DNA of 64,000 bases from Aliidongia dinghuensis (GTDB lineage: Bacteria > Pseudomonadota > Alphaproteobacteria > ATCC43930 > CGMCC-115725): contig NZ_BMJQ01000023.1 of NCBI RefSeq assembly GCF_014643535.1, positions 36,355 to 100,354 on the forward strand, given 5' to 3'. The position numbers and the translations under genes are program-made. Of the stretch, positions 24,155-32,294 are shown one piece after another; positions within the stretch are counted from its first letter, which is position 1, and every line of letters begins with the position of its first letter. The notes under the pieces are model-generated. The model made no database searches and had not been told where the DNA came from. It saw only the letters and a list, made by a program, of their open reading frames with translations.

Positions 24155-25084
24155 CTACCCTGGCCCCAGAACCGCCAGCAGCACCGGCACGGTCAGCACC
24201 GAGAGCACGGTCGTGAGCAGGATGGTCGCGGCGGCCGGGCCACGGTCGGTGTCGTAGGCCTCGGCCAGGATGAACGGGCCGGTACCGGTCGGCAGCGCGC
24301 TCAGCAGGATGGCGATCGCCGCTGGCAGCGGTGCCAAATGCAGCAGCGGGCCGGCGACGAGCCAGGCGAACGCCGGCTGCACAGCAAGCTTCAGCGTGAC
24401 AAGTGCCGCGACCGAGCCCAGGCGGAAGTCGCTGCGATGGGCCGCGATGAACAGGCCGGTCGCGACCAGCGCGCAGGGGCTGGCCGCCTGGCCCAGGAGC
24501 TTGATGAAGGCGCCGACCGGGCTCCAGACCGGCAATCCCAGCGCATCGATCACCAGGCCCAGGATCGGCGCCACCAGCAGCGGGTTGCGCACGAGGCGGC
24601 CGCCGACCAGGCGGGCGACGCTGCCACGGCCGGTGCTGTCATGCCGGTCGATCTCGATGAGCGCGATCACACCGGCGAACTGCATCGAAGCCGTGATGAC
24701 GACGGCGATGACGACCGCGCCGAGGCTCTCCGGACCGAACGCCATGGCGCAGAGCGGAATGCCCATGAAGCCGACGTTGGCATAGGTCGCGTTCAAGCCC
24801 CTGAGCGCGGCGACCGTCAGACCTTGCCGGCGGAACAGCGGCGCCATGATGAGGAGCGTGCCGAGGATGCCGCCGCCGAAGGCCGCAACGAAGCCCCAGT
24901 CGAGCACCTGGGCCAAGGGCGCATGGGCCGTGACGTCGAACAAGAGCGCCGGCAGCGCCAGGCTCACGACGAAGCGATTGAGCGCGCCCGTGACCGCGGC
25001 GTCGAGCACGCCGAACCGCCCGGCGATCGTGCCGGCCAGGATGAGCGCGAAGACCGGGAACGCAGCGCCCAGAACCGCCTGCAT
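24155..25084 (-). CDS. AEC (auxin efflux carrier-like) transporter
   Basis: A 309-residue inner-membrane protein with about ten hydrophobic segments in two halves, characteristic of the AEC/bile-acid-transporter fold. It begins MQAVLGAAFPVFALILAGTIAGRF and shows YANVGFMGIPLC near 93 (the family motif NxGFxGxPL) and a C-terminal VILTTVLSVLTVPVLL-type helix. It probably moves a mono- or dicarboxylate or a small weak acid. I chose ATG 25,084 because the upstream extension overlaps the rnhB end. The gene is 7 bp downstream of rnhB and likely co-transcribed. Confidence 0.88.
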   Translation of the reverse strand: MQAVLGAAFPVFALILAGTIAGRFGVLDAAVTGALNRFVVSLALPALLFDVTAHAPLAQVLDWGFVAAFGGGILGTLLIMAPLFRRQGLTVAALRGLNATYANVGFMGIPLCAMAFGPESLGAVVIAVVITASMQFAGVIALIEIDRHDSTGRGSVARLVGGRLVRNPLLVAPILGLVIDALGLPVWSPVGAFIKLLGQAASPCALVATGLFIAAHRSDFRLGSVAALVTLKLAVQPAFAWLVAGPLLHLAPLPAAIAILLSALPTGTGPFILAEAYDTDRGPAAATILLTTVLSVLTVPVLLAVLGPG

Positions 25085-25091
25085 GGCGCTC

Positions 25092-25727
25092 CTACTCGGC
25101 CGCGTCGCGGGCGGCAATATCCGGGGATGGCCCTAGCAGCGCGCGCACCGGCCCGAAGCTGCGGCGGTGATGCCGGGTGAGACCGATCGCGCCCAACGCC
25201 CGGCGATGGGCCGCGGTCGGATAGCCGGCGTTCTGCGCCCAGCCATAGCCGGGATAGCGGCAATCGAGCAGCGCCATAGCGCGGTCTCGCGTCTCCTTGG
25301 CGACGACGGACGCGGCCGCGATCGACAGCGAGATCGCGTCGCCCTTGACGAGTGTCACCGCGCGGCAGGCGAGCTTCGGCGCCCGGTTGCCGTCGATGAG
25401 CGCCACGTCGGGCCGGCGCCCAAGGTGGGCGACCGCGCGCGTCATCGCCAGCATCGAGGCCTGCAGGATGTTGATCCGGTCGATTTCGGCAACGCTGGCC
25501 GCCCCCACGCCGATCACGGCGATCCGGCGCAGCACGGCCAGATAGCGCGCCCGCGCGTCAGCCGAGAGGGCCTTGGAATCATCGAGCCCGTCGAGCTCGG
25601 GCGGCAGGTTGGCCGGGTCGAGGATCACCGCCGCCGCCACGACCGGCCCGGCCAGCGGGCCACGCCCGACCTCGTCGACGCCGGCAACGATGCCGCCCAG
25701 GCGCATTTCCCAACTGAGATCCGGCAT
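25092..25727 (-). CDS. rnhB: Ribonuclease HII
   Basis: A 211-residue endonuclease that cuts RNA in RNA/DNA hybrids and removes single ribonucleotides. VAGVDEVGRGPLAGPVVAAAVIL at the N-terminus supplies the first acidic residues, ALIDGNRAPKL the third, and the C-terminal SVVAKETRDRAMALLDCRYPGYG is typical of HII. ATG 25,727 (MPDLSWEMRLGG) was preferred; upstream in-frame sequence to 25,838 is not family-like. Confidence 0.95.
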   Translation of the reverse strand: MPDLSWEMRLGGIVAGVDEVGRGPLAGPVVAAAVILDPANLPPELDGLDDSKALSADARARYLAVLRRIAVIGVGAASVAEIDRINILQASMLAMTRAVAHLGRRPDVALIDGNRAPKLACRAVTLVKGDAISLSIAAASVVAKETRDRAMALLDCRYPGYGWAQNAGYPTAAHRRALGAIGLTRHHRRSFGPVRALLGPSPDIAARDAAE

Positions 25728-25972
25728 GCGCCCCCGACTGCCCCGCCTTTCGATCGGACAAGATTGGCCGAGATATGGCGGCCGTTGCAAGGACCAGCCG
25801 CTAGATGTGGCGGGAGAACTCGGATTTTGCCAAGGCAATCCACCGGCTGCATTGGCCCGGACGGCAGCCCTGCGTGCCCGCGGGTTGCGGAGAGGCCAGT
25901 AATTCGCTACTTTCTTCGGTGATCCGGAGCTTTTCCGGATGATCCGCCCCTGAAGGAGGGGGCAAGAGCCGC

Positions 25973-26305
25973 ATGTCGGATCGAATAGCCGTCTACAAGA
26001 CGCCGCTCCAGCGCCTCGCCGAGATTTTCACCGTTCTGCTCATCACCATCGGCTCCGCCGCCTTGTCGCATGCGGTATTGCCGGACTTCTCGGTCGCGCC
26101 CGTCATTATTTTGTCATTAATCGCCGGCTTCGTGATCGTCTCGTGGATCGGCTCGTACTTGGCCGAGCGCCTGGGCGGGACGATGATGACCGCGAGTGAG
26201 CGCAGCCGCCGTTATCTCGACGAGATCACGCCCGCCGCCGGCCTGTTCCGCGGCTTCGCGCCGACGCCGGTCCGGCGCAACCGCGGCGGCCGCACGCTCG
26301 GCTAA
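25973..26305 (+). CDS. Small hypothetical membrane protein
   Basis: A 110-residue protein with two hydrophobic stretches at about 16-36 and 44-63, followed by a basic cytoplasmic tail rich in Arg (TPVRRNRGGRTLG). GGAGG lies 9 bp ahead of the ATG at 25,973, which supports the start. It is a solitary gene between the divergent rnhB gene and the convergent PA14-protein gene. No family was recognised. Confidence 0.65.
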   Translation: MSDRIAVYKTPLQRLAEIFTVLLITIGSAALSHAVLPDFSVAPVIILSLIAGFVIVSWIGSYLAERLGGTMMTASERSRRYLDEITPAAGLFRGFAPTPVRRNRGGRTLG

Positions 26306-26320
26306 GCGCCCCACCACGCC

Positions 26321-28819
26321 CTACTGCGTCACGATCAGGTTGTTGATGGCGACCGGCCCGGTCGCCCGGATGCGGATGCCGTGCAGGCCCTGGCCGAGCG
26401 GCCCGGTCCAGCTGCCCGTGCCGACGGGCACGCCGTCGATCAGGATCTGCGGCGTCGCCGTGCCGGCATCGGTCGTGACGCTATAGGTACCCGCCGACGG
26501 CAGATTGACCGACCAGCCGACGAAATCGCCGGGCTTCGTCAGTGCGCCCTGCATCTGGGTGGCGCCGGTCGCAACGGCGGCCGACGAGACCGGCAGGGTG
26601 CCGGGCGCCGGCGTGCCGATGGTGGCCGCCGGCCGTCCGCCATCGATCGCGGCCAGGATCGCGCGCATCTTCGGCGTGTCCTGGTCGTGAATCGTCGGAT
26701 AGACGATGCCGTATTGCTCCCCGCTGGTCGTGAAGACGAGCGGCAGGTTGCCGCCCTTCTCGAAGAACAGATCGATCGTCTCCGCCTCGAACGCGCTCGC
26801 CGCCGGGTCGAGGTTGGCGGCGTTCTGCAGATCGGTCTGGGCCGCGCTGTTCGTCACCGAAACATTGTTGGCACCGACATAGAAGCCGCCCTCGTATCCC
26901 AGTTCCTGCAGCCCGTAGGCGAGCGTCCAGGCAGCGTCGGCCGCGGTGGTGCCGGGCAGGCTCGGATCCAGGCCGGAAGCGTAGATGGCGGCGATGGTCG
27001 ACGCCTCGGGATTGACCGGCAAGGCGTACCAGGCGCCGCCGCCGCCCCAGAGGTAATGCGAGACTGGCTGCGGGTTCGCCACATGGGCCTGGCCGTCGGC
27101 GTTGCCGTAATAGGTTTCGAGGAACTTGAGCCCGTCGCTGCCGGTACCGTGCGCGTCGCCATATTGCCATTCGAGCACCGGCCGGACCCGGCTCATCATG
27201 CCGGCATCGCCCCAGACCGCCCGGAACAGATCGCTGATCTCGCGCGTCCGCTCCGCCACCCGGCGATGGGCCCAGACTGCGGTGCTGGTCGAGCCGTCGA
27301 AATTGAGCGGTGAGCCGCCGGCGGCCACCTCCTGCTGCGCCAGCACGCAGTTCTGGTGGTACATCGGGAAAGCCGTGTTCCAGAGCTCGTTCGAATATTC
27401 GACGTAGACCTTGAGATTGGGATCGAGCGGCGGATAGACCGGGTTGGCCTGGGGCGCCGTATAGGGGTTGGTGCCGTCGCTGCCGAAGGCCAGGAGCTCA
27501 GCCACCTTGGTCACATAATCGTCGTCGACCTGAAGCGGCAGGTTGATCCACATGTCCTTGCCGGTCTCGTTCGCGAGCTCGACCGCATATTCCCAGGCCG
27601 CGCCCTTGCCCTGCCAGCCGTAGCCCGCCTGGGCCTGGTACTGCGTCCGGTCGGTCGGCTTCACCCGGTCCGACCAATGCCGTTGGTTGTTGGCATAGGT
27701 CGCGAGATAGTCCATGTAGCGGATCACGGTGAAGTTCGAGACCAGCTTCTTGAAGTCGGCCGTAAACAGCTCACCCAGCGGGTGGCTCGATGCGGAGCCG
27801 CGGGCGAGCGGCCGCATCAGATGGACGTTGGTGACGCCTGACCCGACCGCCGCATCCGGCGTCCGCTGGCTTGCGACGAAGCCCAGGAAGGCGCCGCTCG
27901 TCGGACTGGCCGTCGCCGGCACCACCCACTCAGCCGTCGTCGTGTTGCTCGCAGGATCATAGCCGGCCCCCGCCGGCAGGGTCGCGCCATAGGCGACGCC
28001 GCCGACGGAGAAGCTGCCGATGCCGAGCCAGTCGACCACCTGGGCCTGGCCGGTGAACGACAGGAGATAGGTCCCCTCGGGCTCGCGCGGCACGCTCCAG
28101 AGCGGCAGGGTCGCATCGGTCGTGGGCCAGCCCTGGGCATCGACGGGCGCCGGCGCGTTGAAGCTCGCGTAGTTCGAATTCACCTGGAACGCCGCCGCCT
28201 GCATCACCGCATCGGCGAAGATCAGGCTCGGGTCGTTCGGGCTGGTATAGGCGATATTGACGCCAAGCGGCGTTGCCGCGTCGAGCGTCGCCATCGGGAT
28301 GGTCGGGCTGCCCCAGTCGAGGCTCAATTGCCCCTGCGGGCCATATTGCCAGTAATAGAGCAGCAGCTCGTAGGAGCGGCCGGCCTCGAGCGCGACGGTG
28401 CCCTGGCGCGCCCGAGGGCTGCTGCCGAAATCCGCGATCAGCGTCGTCCAGGGATGATTGCCGGCCGGCCGGATATAGAGCGCGACGGCGCCCGCCGTCG
28501 TCAGCGCGAAACTGTAGGTCTCGCTCGTCGCCGGCAGGATCCGGCCGGTCCAGCCGGCGGAGAAGGCCTGGCGCCCGACGCCGGCGAATTCCGGCGAGCT
28601 CGAGCCGCCGACGCCGCTGCCGGTCCAGGTGAAATCGATCCGGTTGTCCCGGCGCTGAAACGCCGGCGTCGTGGAGAAGCTGGGGTTCGCGTAGTAGGAG
28701 CCGACGAAGCCGCCGTCGACGACCCCCTGGGCTGAAGCGCGCCCAGGCGGAAATGCCGACAGAGCGCATGCCGGCAGAAGACACGCTGCCAAGGTCCGTA
28801 AAGCCAGTCGCCGCACCAT
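26321..28819 (-). CDS. Large exported PA14-domain protein, glycosidase-like
   Basis: An 832-residue exported protein. The signal peptide spans about 1-30 (MVRRLALRTLAACLLPACAL). A PA14-type carbohydrate-binding region follows at about 32-170 (FVGSYYANPSF, GWTGRILPATSETYSFALTT, LLLYYWQYGPQGQLSLDWGS). The middle of the protein contains KVYVEYSNELWNTAF, where a Glu follows the strand as in clan GH-A glycoside hydrolases. The last ~80 residues look like a second small carbohydrate-binding beta-sandwich (GTYSVTTDAGTATPQILIDGV). It probably binds or trims polysaccharide outside the cell. ATG 28,819 is chosen because it starts the signal peptide. Confidence 0.75.
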   Translation of the reverse strand: MVRRLALRTLAACLLPACALSAFPPGRASAQGVVDGGFVGSYYANPSFSTTPAFQRRDNRIDFTWTGSGVGGSSSPEFAGVGRQAFSAGWTGRILPATSETYSFALTTAGAVALYIRPAGNHPWTTLIADFGSSPRARQGTVALEAGRSYELLLYYWQYGPQGQLSLDWGSPTIPMATLDAATPLGVNIAYTSPNDPSLIFADAVMQAAAFQVNSNYASFNAPAPVDAQGWPTTDATLPLWSVPREPEGTYLLSFTGQAQVVDWLGIGSFSVGGVAYGATLPAGAGYDPASNTTTAEWVVPATASPTSGAFLGFVASQRTPDAAVGSGVTNVHLMRPLARGSASSHPLGELFTADFKKLVSNFTVIRYMDYLATYANNQRHWSDRVKPTDRTQYQAQAGYGWQGKGAAWEYAVELANETGKDMWINLPLQVDDDYVTKVAELLAFGSDGTNPYTAPQANPVYPPLDPNLKVYVEYSNELWNTAFPMYHQNCVLAQQEVAAGGSPLNFDGSTSTAVWAHRRVAERTREISDLFRAVWGDAGMMSRVRPVLEWQYGDAHGTGSDGLKFLETYYGNADGQAHVANPQPVSHYLWGGGGAWYALPVNPEASTIAAIYASGLDPSLPGTTAADAAWTLAYGLQELGYEGGFYVGANNVSVTNSAAQTDLQNAANLDPAASAFEAETIDLFFEKGGNLPLVFTTSGEQYGIVYPTIHDQDTPKMRAILAAIDGGRPAATIGTPAPGTLPVSSAAVATGATQMQGALTKPGDFVGWSVNLPSAGTYSVTTDAGTATPQILIDGVPVGTGSWTGPLGQGLHGIRIRATGPVAINNLIVTQ

Positions 28820-28961
28820 CCGTCCTACTCCCAACGGGCGCCCGGGCGGCGCCTGCTTAAGCGAAGGTTCGGAGGATGGGACGAACGACCGTCGCCAAAT
28901 CCCCGGAAACACGTAAAACTTTATCTATTTCTCGCGATCCGTGTATCCTCCCGGGTTATAG

Positions 28962-28999
28962 ACGGCCGGTTCTTCCGACGCACGAAAAAAACCGGCCGT
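28962..28999 (-). terminator. Terminator-like inverted repeat after binding-protein gene
   Basis: ACGGCCGGTT (28,962-28,971) and AACCGGCCGT (28,990-28,999) are perfect 10-bp inverted copies. On the minus strand the first arm runs into seven T residues. It is 21 bp beyond the stop of the amino-acid binding-protein gene. Confidence 0.6.
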
Positions 29000-29020
29000 G
29001 GCGTGTCAGCGCGGCGGGTC

Positions 29021-30037
29021 TCAGCGAAGAGGCGGCGCGTAGATGAGCCCGCCCTTGGACCAGAGGTCGTTGAGCCCGCGCTCGAGCTTCAAGGGGCTGC
29101 CCTTGCCGAGGTTGCGGTCGAACATCTCGCCGTAATTGCCGGCGGCGCGGATGGCGCGCGCCGCCCAGGCCTCGTCGAGCCCGAGCGCCTTGCCGTTGCC
29201 CGGCGTCACACCCAGGAGCCGCTTCACCTCCGGATCGTCGCTCTTTTGCATCTGGTCGACATTGGCGGCGGTGATGCCCTTTTCCTCGGCCTCGACGAGC
29301 GCGAACACGGTCCAGCGCAGAATGTCGAACCATTGGTCGTCGCCCTGGCGCACGGCCGGCGACAGCGGCTCCTTGGAGATCCGCTCGGGCAGGATCACGT
29401 AATCGTCCGGGTTCGGCGCTTTGGTCAGCCGCATGCCGGCGAGGCTGGTGGCGTCATTGGTATAGACGTCGCAACGGCCAGCGATGAACGTGCTCTCAAC
29501 CTCATCCAGGCTCTCGATCGAGACCGGCTTGAACGTGATGTGATTGAGCCGGGCATAGTCGGCGAGATTGAGCTCGGTCGTGGTGCCGGGCGAGACGCAG
29601 ACGGTGGCGCCGTTGAGCTCCTTGGCGCTTTTGACGCCGAGCTTCTTCGGCACGATGAAGCCCTGGCCGTCATAGAAGATCGTCGGGCCGAACAGGAGCC
29701 CGCTCAGCGCCTCGCGCGTCAGCGTCCAGGTCGTGTTGCGCGACAGGATGTCGATCTCGCCCGACTGAAGCGCGGTCAGTCGCTGCTGGCCGGTCAGCGG
29801 CACATACTTGACCTTGTCCGGCGCATTCAAGACGGCGGCCGCGATGGCATGGCACAGGTCGACGTCGAGCCCCTTGTAGGCGCCGGTCTTGTCCGCCACC
29901 GCGAAGCCGGCGCTGCCGGTCGACACGCCGCAGATCAGTTCGCCGCGCTGCTTCACCGCGTCGAGCGTGGTACCCGCCTTGGCCGACGTGCCGGAGGCGA
30001 CCGCCGCAACCATCGCCAACGCCAGAATGCCCTTCAT
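29021..30037 (-). CDS. Amino-acid ABC binding protein, AapJ-like (orphan)
   Basis: A 338-residue periplasmic binding protein related to the general L-amino-acid system protein AapJ/BztA. The signal peptide is MKGILALAMVAAVASGTSAKA. CGVSTGSAGFAVADKTGAYKGLDVDLCHAIAAAVL at about 35-69 and SRNTTWTLTREALSGL follow the family. GGAGGG 6 bp ahead of ATG 30,037 fixes the start; upstream in-frame residues are not real. No permease or ATPase gene is adjacent, so it must use components encoded elsewhere. It is divergent from an RpiR-type regulator and shares its control region. Confidence 0.88.
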   Translation of the reverse strand: MKGILALAMVAAVASGTSAKAGTTLDAVKQRGELICGVSTGSAGFAVADKTGAYKGLDVDLCHAIAAAVLNAPDKVKYVPLTGQQRLTALQSGEIDILSRNTTWTLTREALSGLLFGPTIFYDGQGFIVPKKLGVKSAKELNGATVCVSPGTTTELNLADYARLNHITFKPVSIESLDEVESTFIAGRCDVYTNDATSLAGMRLTKAPNPDDYVILPERISKEPLSPAVRQGDDQWFDILRWTVFALVEAEEKGITAANVDQMQKSDDPEVKRLLGVTPGNGKALGLDEAWAARAIRAAGNYGEMFDRNLGKGSPLKLERGLNDLWSKGGLIYAPPLR

Positions 30038-30127
30038 CTTCCGACCCTCCAGAAGAGCCGCGCCCTCGAGCGATTCCACGGGGGACGCGGCATGATCGCT
30101 CCAGCGCGACCGCCCCATTATGTAAAT

Positions 30128-30159
30128 AAATTTTCTTACTTTCATCAATATGAAAATTT
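30128..30159. promoter_or_regulatory. RpiR-type operator candidate
   Basis: AAATTTTC (30,128-30,135) and GAAAATTT (30,152-30,159) are perfect inverted repeats with a 16-bp spacer in an AT-rich stretch between the divergent binding-protein and RpiR-family genes. RpiR/MurR proteins often bind GAAA/TTTC half-sites. It probably also overlaps the promoters. Confidence 0.55.
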
Positions 30160-30255
30160 AAATATCTTTCTCGACGACGACGCCGTTTGCACGACGATGA
30201 AAACGCCCTAGGTTCCGGGTGCCGGCCAATCGATAGGAGGAGCCTCGACCCGCCG

Positions 30256-31179
30256 ATGTCCGCCGCCGTTCCGCCCCTGCCGTCGGACTCGCCCGCCTTG
30301 CGGCGGATCGCCGAGATATATCCCGAACTGTCCGAGACCTATCGGCGGGCAGCCGCCCTCGTGCTGCGCCAGCCGCTCGAGGCCGCGACCATGTCGATCG
30401 TGCAGCTGGCCGAGGCCGCCCAGATTTCGACCGCGACGGCCAACCGGTTCGTGAAGGCCCTGGGCTTCGCCGGCTATGCCGAGTTCCGCGCGGCGCTCGT
30501 AGCCGCCCTCACCTCGGCTGCGGCCCCGGTCGAGCGCCTGCGCAGCGCCAAGGCCGAGGGGCTCGGCACTCCGACCATCGTGCGCCGCACGCTCGAGGAG
30601 GATATGGCCAACCTGGAAGCGACGCTGGGCGGCCTGACAGACGCGGCGAGCGAGCGCGCCGTCGACCTCATCTGCCGTGCCGGGCGCATCTACACGCTGG
30701 GCTTCGGCAGCAGCGCCTATCTGGCGGGCTTCGCCGCGCATCGCCTGCAGCCGTTCTGCGAGGACGTGCATGGGGTGAGCGGCGAAGGCGGGACCGAGGA
30801 GGCCGCGCGTCGGCTGTTCCGCGCCGGCGCCGGCGACCTGATCCTGGTCTTCTCATTTCCGCGCTATTCGCGCGACGCGGTCGAGCTGGCGCTCGTCGGG
30901 CGCGAGCGCGGTGCCGCGGTGCTGAGCATCACCGACGCGCCCTCCTCGCCGCTCGTCCCGGTCTCGACGCTATGCCTGATCGCGGCTGCGACGCGGCGGG
31001 TGCTCGTCACCTCGCACAGCGCCGCGATCGCGCTCGTCGATGCGCTGGCGGCGGCGGCGGCCCAGCGCCGGGAGCCGGCACTCGCCGACTATGCCCGCCT
31101 GACCGAGCATGTGAGCCCCTACCTGACCCCGCCCGAACCCCGCCCCGCTTCGAAAGAACGGACCCCAAGGCAAGAGTAA
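30256..31179 (+). CDS. RpiR/MurR family transcriptional regulator
   Basis: A 307-residue regulator with an N-terminal helix-turn-helix (about 15-85; TMSIVQLAEAAQISTATANRFVKALGFAGYAEFRAAL). A C-terminal SIS domain (about 120-260; IYTLGFGSSAYLAGFAAHRL, LILVFSFPRYSRDAVE) usually senses a sugar phosphate or related ligand. AGGAGG lies 12 bp upstream of ATG 30,256. It is 12 bp ahead of the isoaspartyl peptidase gene and divergent from the amino-acid binding protein. A role in asparagine/isoaspartyl dipeptide uptake and use is the natural inference. Confidence 0.9.
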   Translation: MSAAVPPLPSDSPALRRIAEIYPELSETYRRAAALVLRQPLEAATMSIVQLAEAAQISTATANRFVKALGFAGYAEFRAALVAALTSAAAPVERLRSAKAEGLGTPTIVRRTLEEDMANLEATLGGLTDAASERAVDLICRAGRIYTLGFGSSAYLAGFAAHRLQPFCEDVHGVSGEGGTEEAARRLFRAGAGDLILVFSFPRYSRDAVELALVGRERGAAVLSITDAPSSPLVPVSTLCLIAAATRRVLVTSHSAAIALVDALAAAAAQRREPALADYARLTEHVSPYLTPPEPRPASKERTPRQE

Positions 31180-31191
31180 GAGAAGATCACG

Positions 31192-32157
31192 ATGACGAAC
31201 TATGCCATCGCCATCCATGGCGGCGCCGGCACGATCGATCAGAGCCTGCTCACCCCGGAGCTCGCCGCCGCCTATCACGCCGGCCTGGCCGAAGCGATTG
31301 CGCGCGGTGCGGCCGTGCTCGCCGACGGCGGCAGCGCGCTCGACGCCGTCACGGCCGCGGTCGTAGCACTCGAGGATTGCCCGCTGTTCAACGCCGGCAA
31401 GGGCGCCGTGCTCAATGCCGATGCGGGCCACGAGCTCGACGCCGCGATCATGGAGGGGACGAGCCTTGGCGCCGGCGCCATCGCCGCCGTCACCCGCGTC
31501 CGCAACCCGATCCTGGGCGCGCGCCTCGTCATGGAACGGTCAGGCCATGTGCTGATGGCGGGGGCGGCGGCCGAACGGTTCCTGACCGCAGAAGGCATGG
31601 AGCTGGTCGCACCCGACTATTTCACGACGCCCGAACGGCTCGAGCAGCTGCGCCGGGTCCAGGCCGAAGGGCGCGGCATGTTGCTGGACCACGACGCGCA
31701 ATCGGTCACGAACCCATCCGTTACCGACCGGGCCGTCGCCGACAAGACGGGCACGGTCGGCGCCGTGGCGCTCGACAGCCAGGGCCGGCTTGCCGCCGCG
31801 ACCTCGACCGGCGGCATGACGAACAAGCGCCCGGGCCGGGTCGGCGACACGCCGGTGATCGGCGCCGGCTGCTATGCCGACGACGCGACCGCCGCGGTCT
31901 CCTCGACCGGCACCGGCGAGGCCTTCATCCGCGCCGTCGCGGCCTATGATGTCGCGGCGCAAATGGCCTATGCCGGCCGCTCGCTCGCCGCGGCGGCCGA
32001 GGAGGTCGTCATGACGCGCCTGCCGCGCGTCGGCGGCCAGGGCGGGCTCATCGCCATCGACCGGACCGGCGCCATCGTCATGCCGTTCAACACCGGCGGC
32101 ATGTATCGGGGATATCTCCGCGCGGGCGGCGAGATCGTGACCGCGATCCACCGCTAA
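31192..32157 (+). CDS. iaaA: Isoaspartyl peptidase / plant-type L-asparaginase
   Basis: A 321-residue N-terminal-nucleophile hydrolase. The precursor is expected to self-cleave before Thr188 in ADKTGTVGAVALD, giving alpha and beta subunits. Other motifs are IAIHGGAGTI at 7-16, LFNAGKGAVLNADAGHELDA and ATSTGGMTNKRPGRVGDTP. It cleaves beta-aspartyl dipeptides and asparagine in the cytosol. It is directly downstream of the RpiR regulator, with which it is almost certainly co-transcribed, and near an amino-acid binding protein, forming a small degradation module. Confidence 0.93.
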   Translation: MTNYAIAIHGGAGTIDQSLLTPELAAAYHAGLAEAIARGAAVLADGGSALDAVTAAVVALEDCPLFNAGKGAVLNADAGHELDAAIMEGTSLGAGAIAAVTRVRNPILGARLVMERSGHVLMAGAAAERFLTAEGMELVAPDYFTTPERLEQLRRVQAEGRGMLLDHDAQSVTNPSVTDRAVADKTGTVGAVALDSQGRLAAATSTGGMTNKRPGRVGDTPVIGAGCYADDATAAVSSTGTGEAFIRAVAAYDVAAQMAYAGRSLAAAAEEVVMTRLPRVGGQGGLIAIDRTGAIVMPFNTGGMYRGYLRAGGEIVTAIHR

Positions 32158-32294
32158 AGCCGCATCCAGGGCTGAGCCCGGCGTTCGGCCACGCGACGGG
32201 CTTGACCCCGCCCTCTCCCGGCCATGACACTCTGATCCCGCCATCCTTCGGGACGGCGGCAAGAAAGACGCATGTTCTCCGGGAGAAACGCCGC

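Noticed and set aside
24083..25180. 365-codon plus-strand open frame
   Set aside because: Antisense of the AEC carrier; Arg/Gln/Asp-rich shadow.
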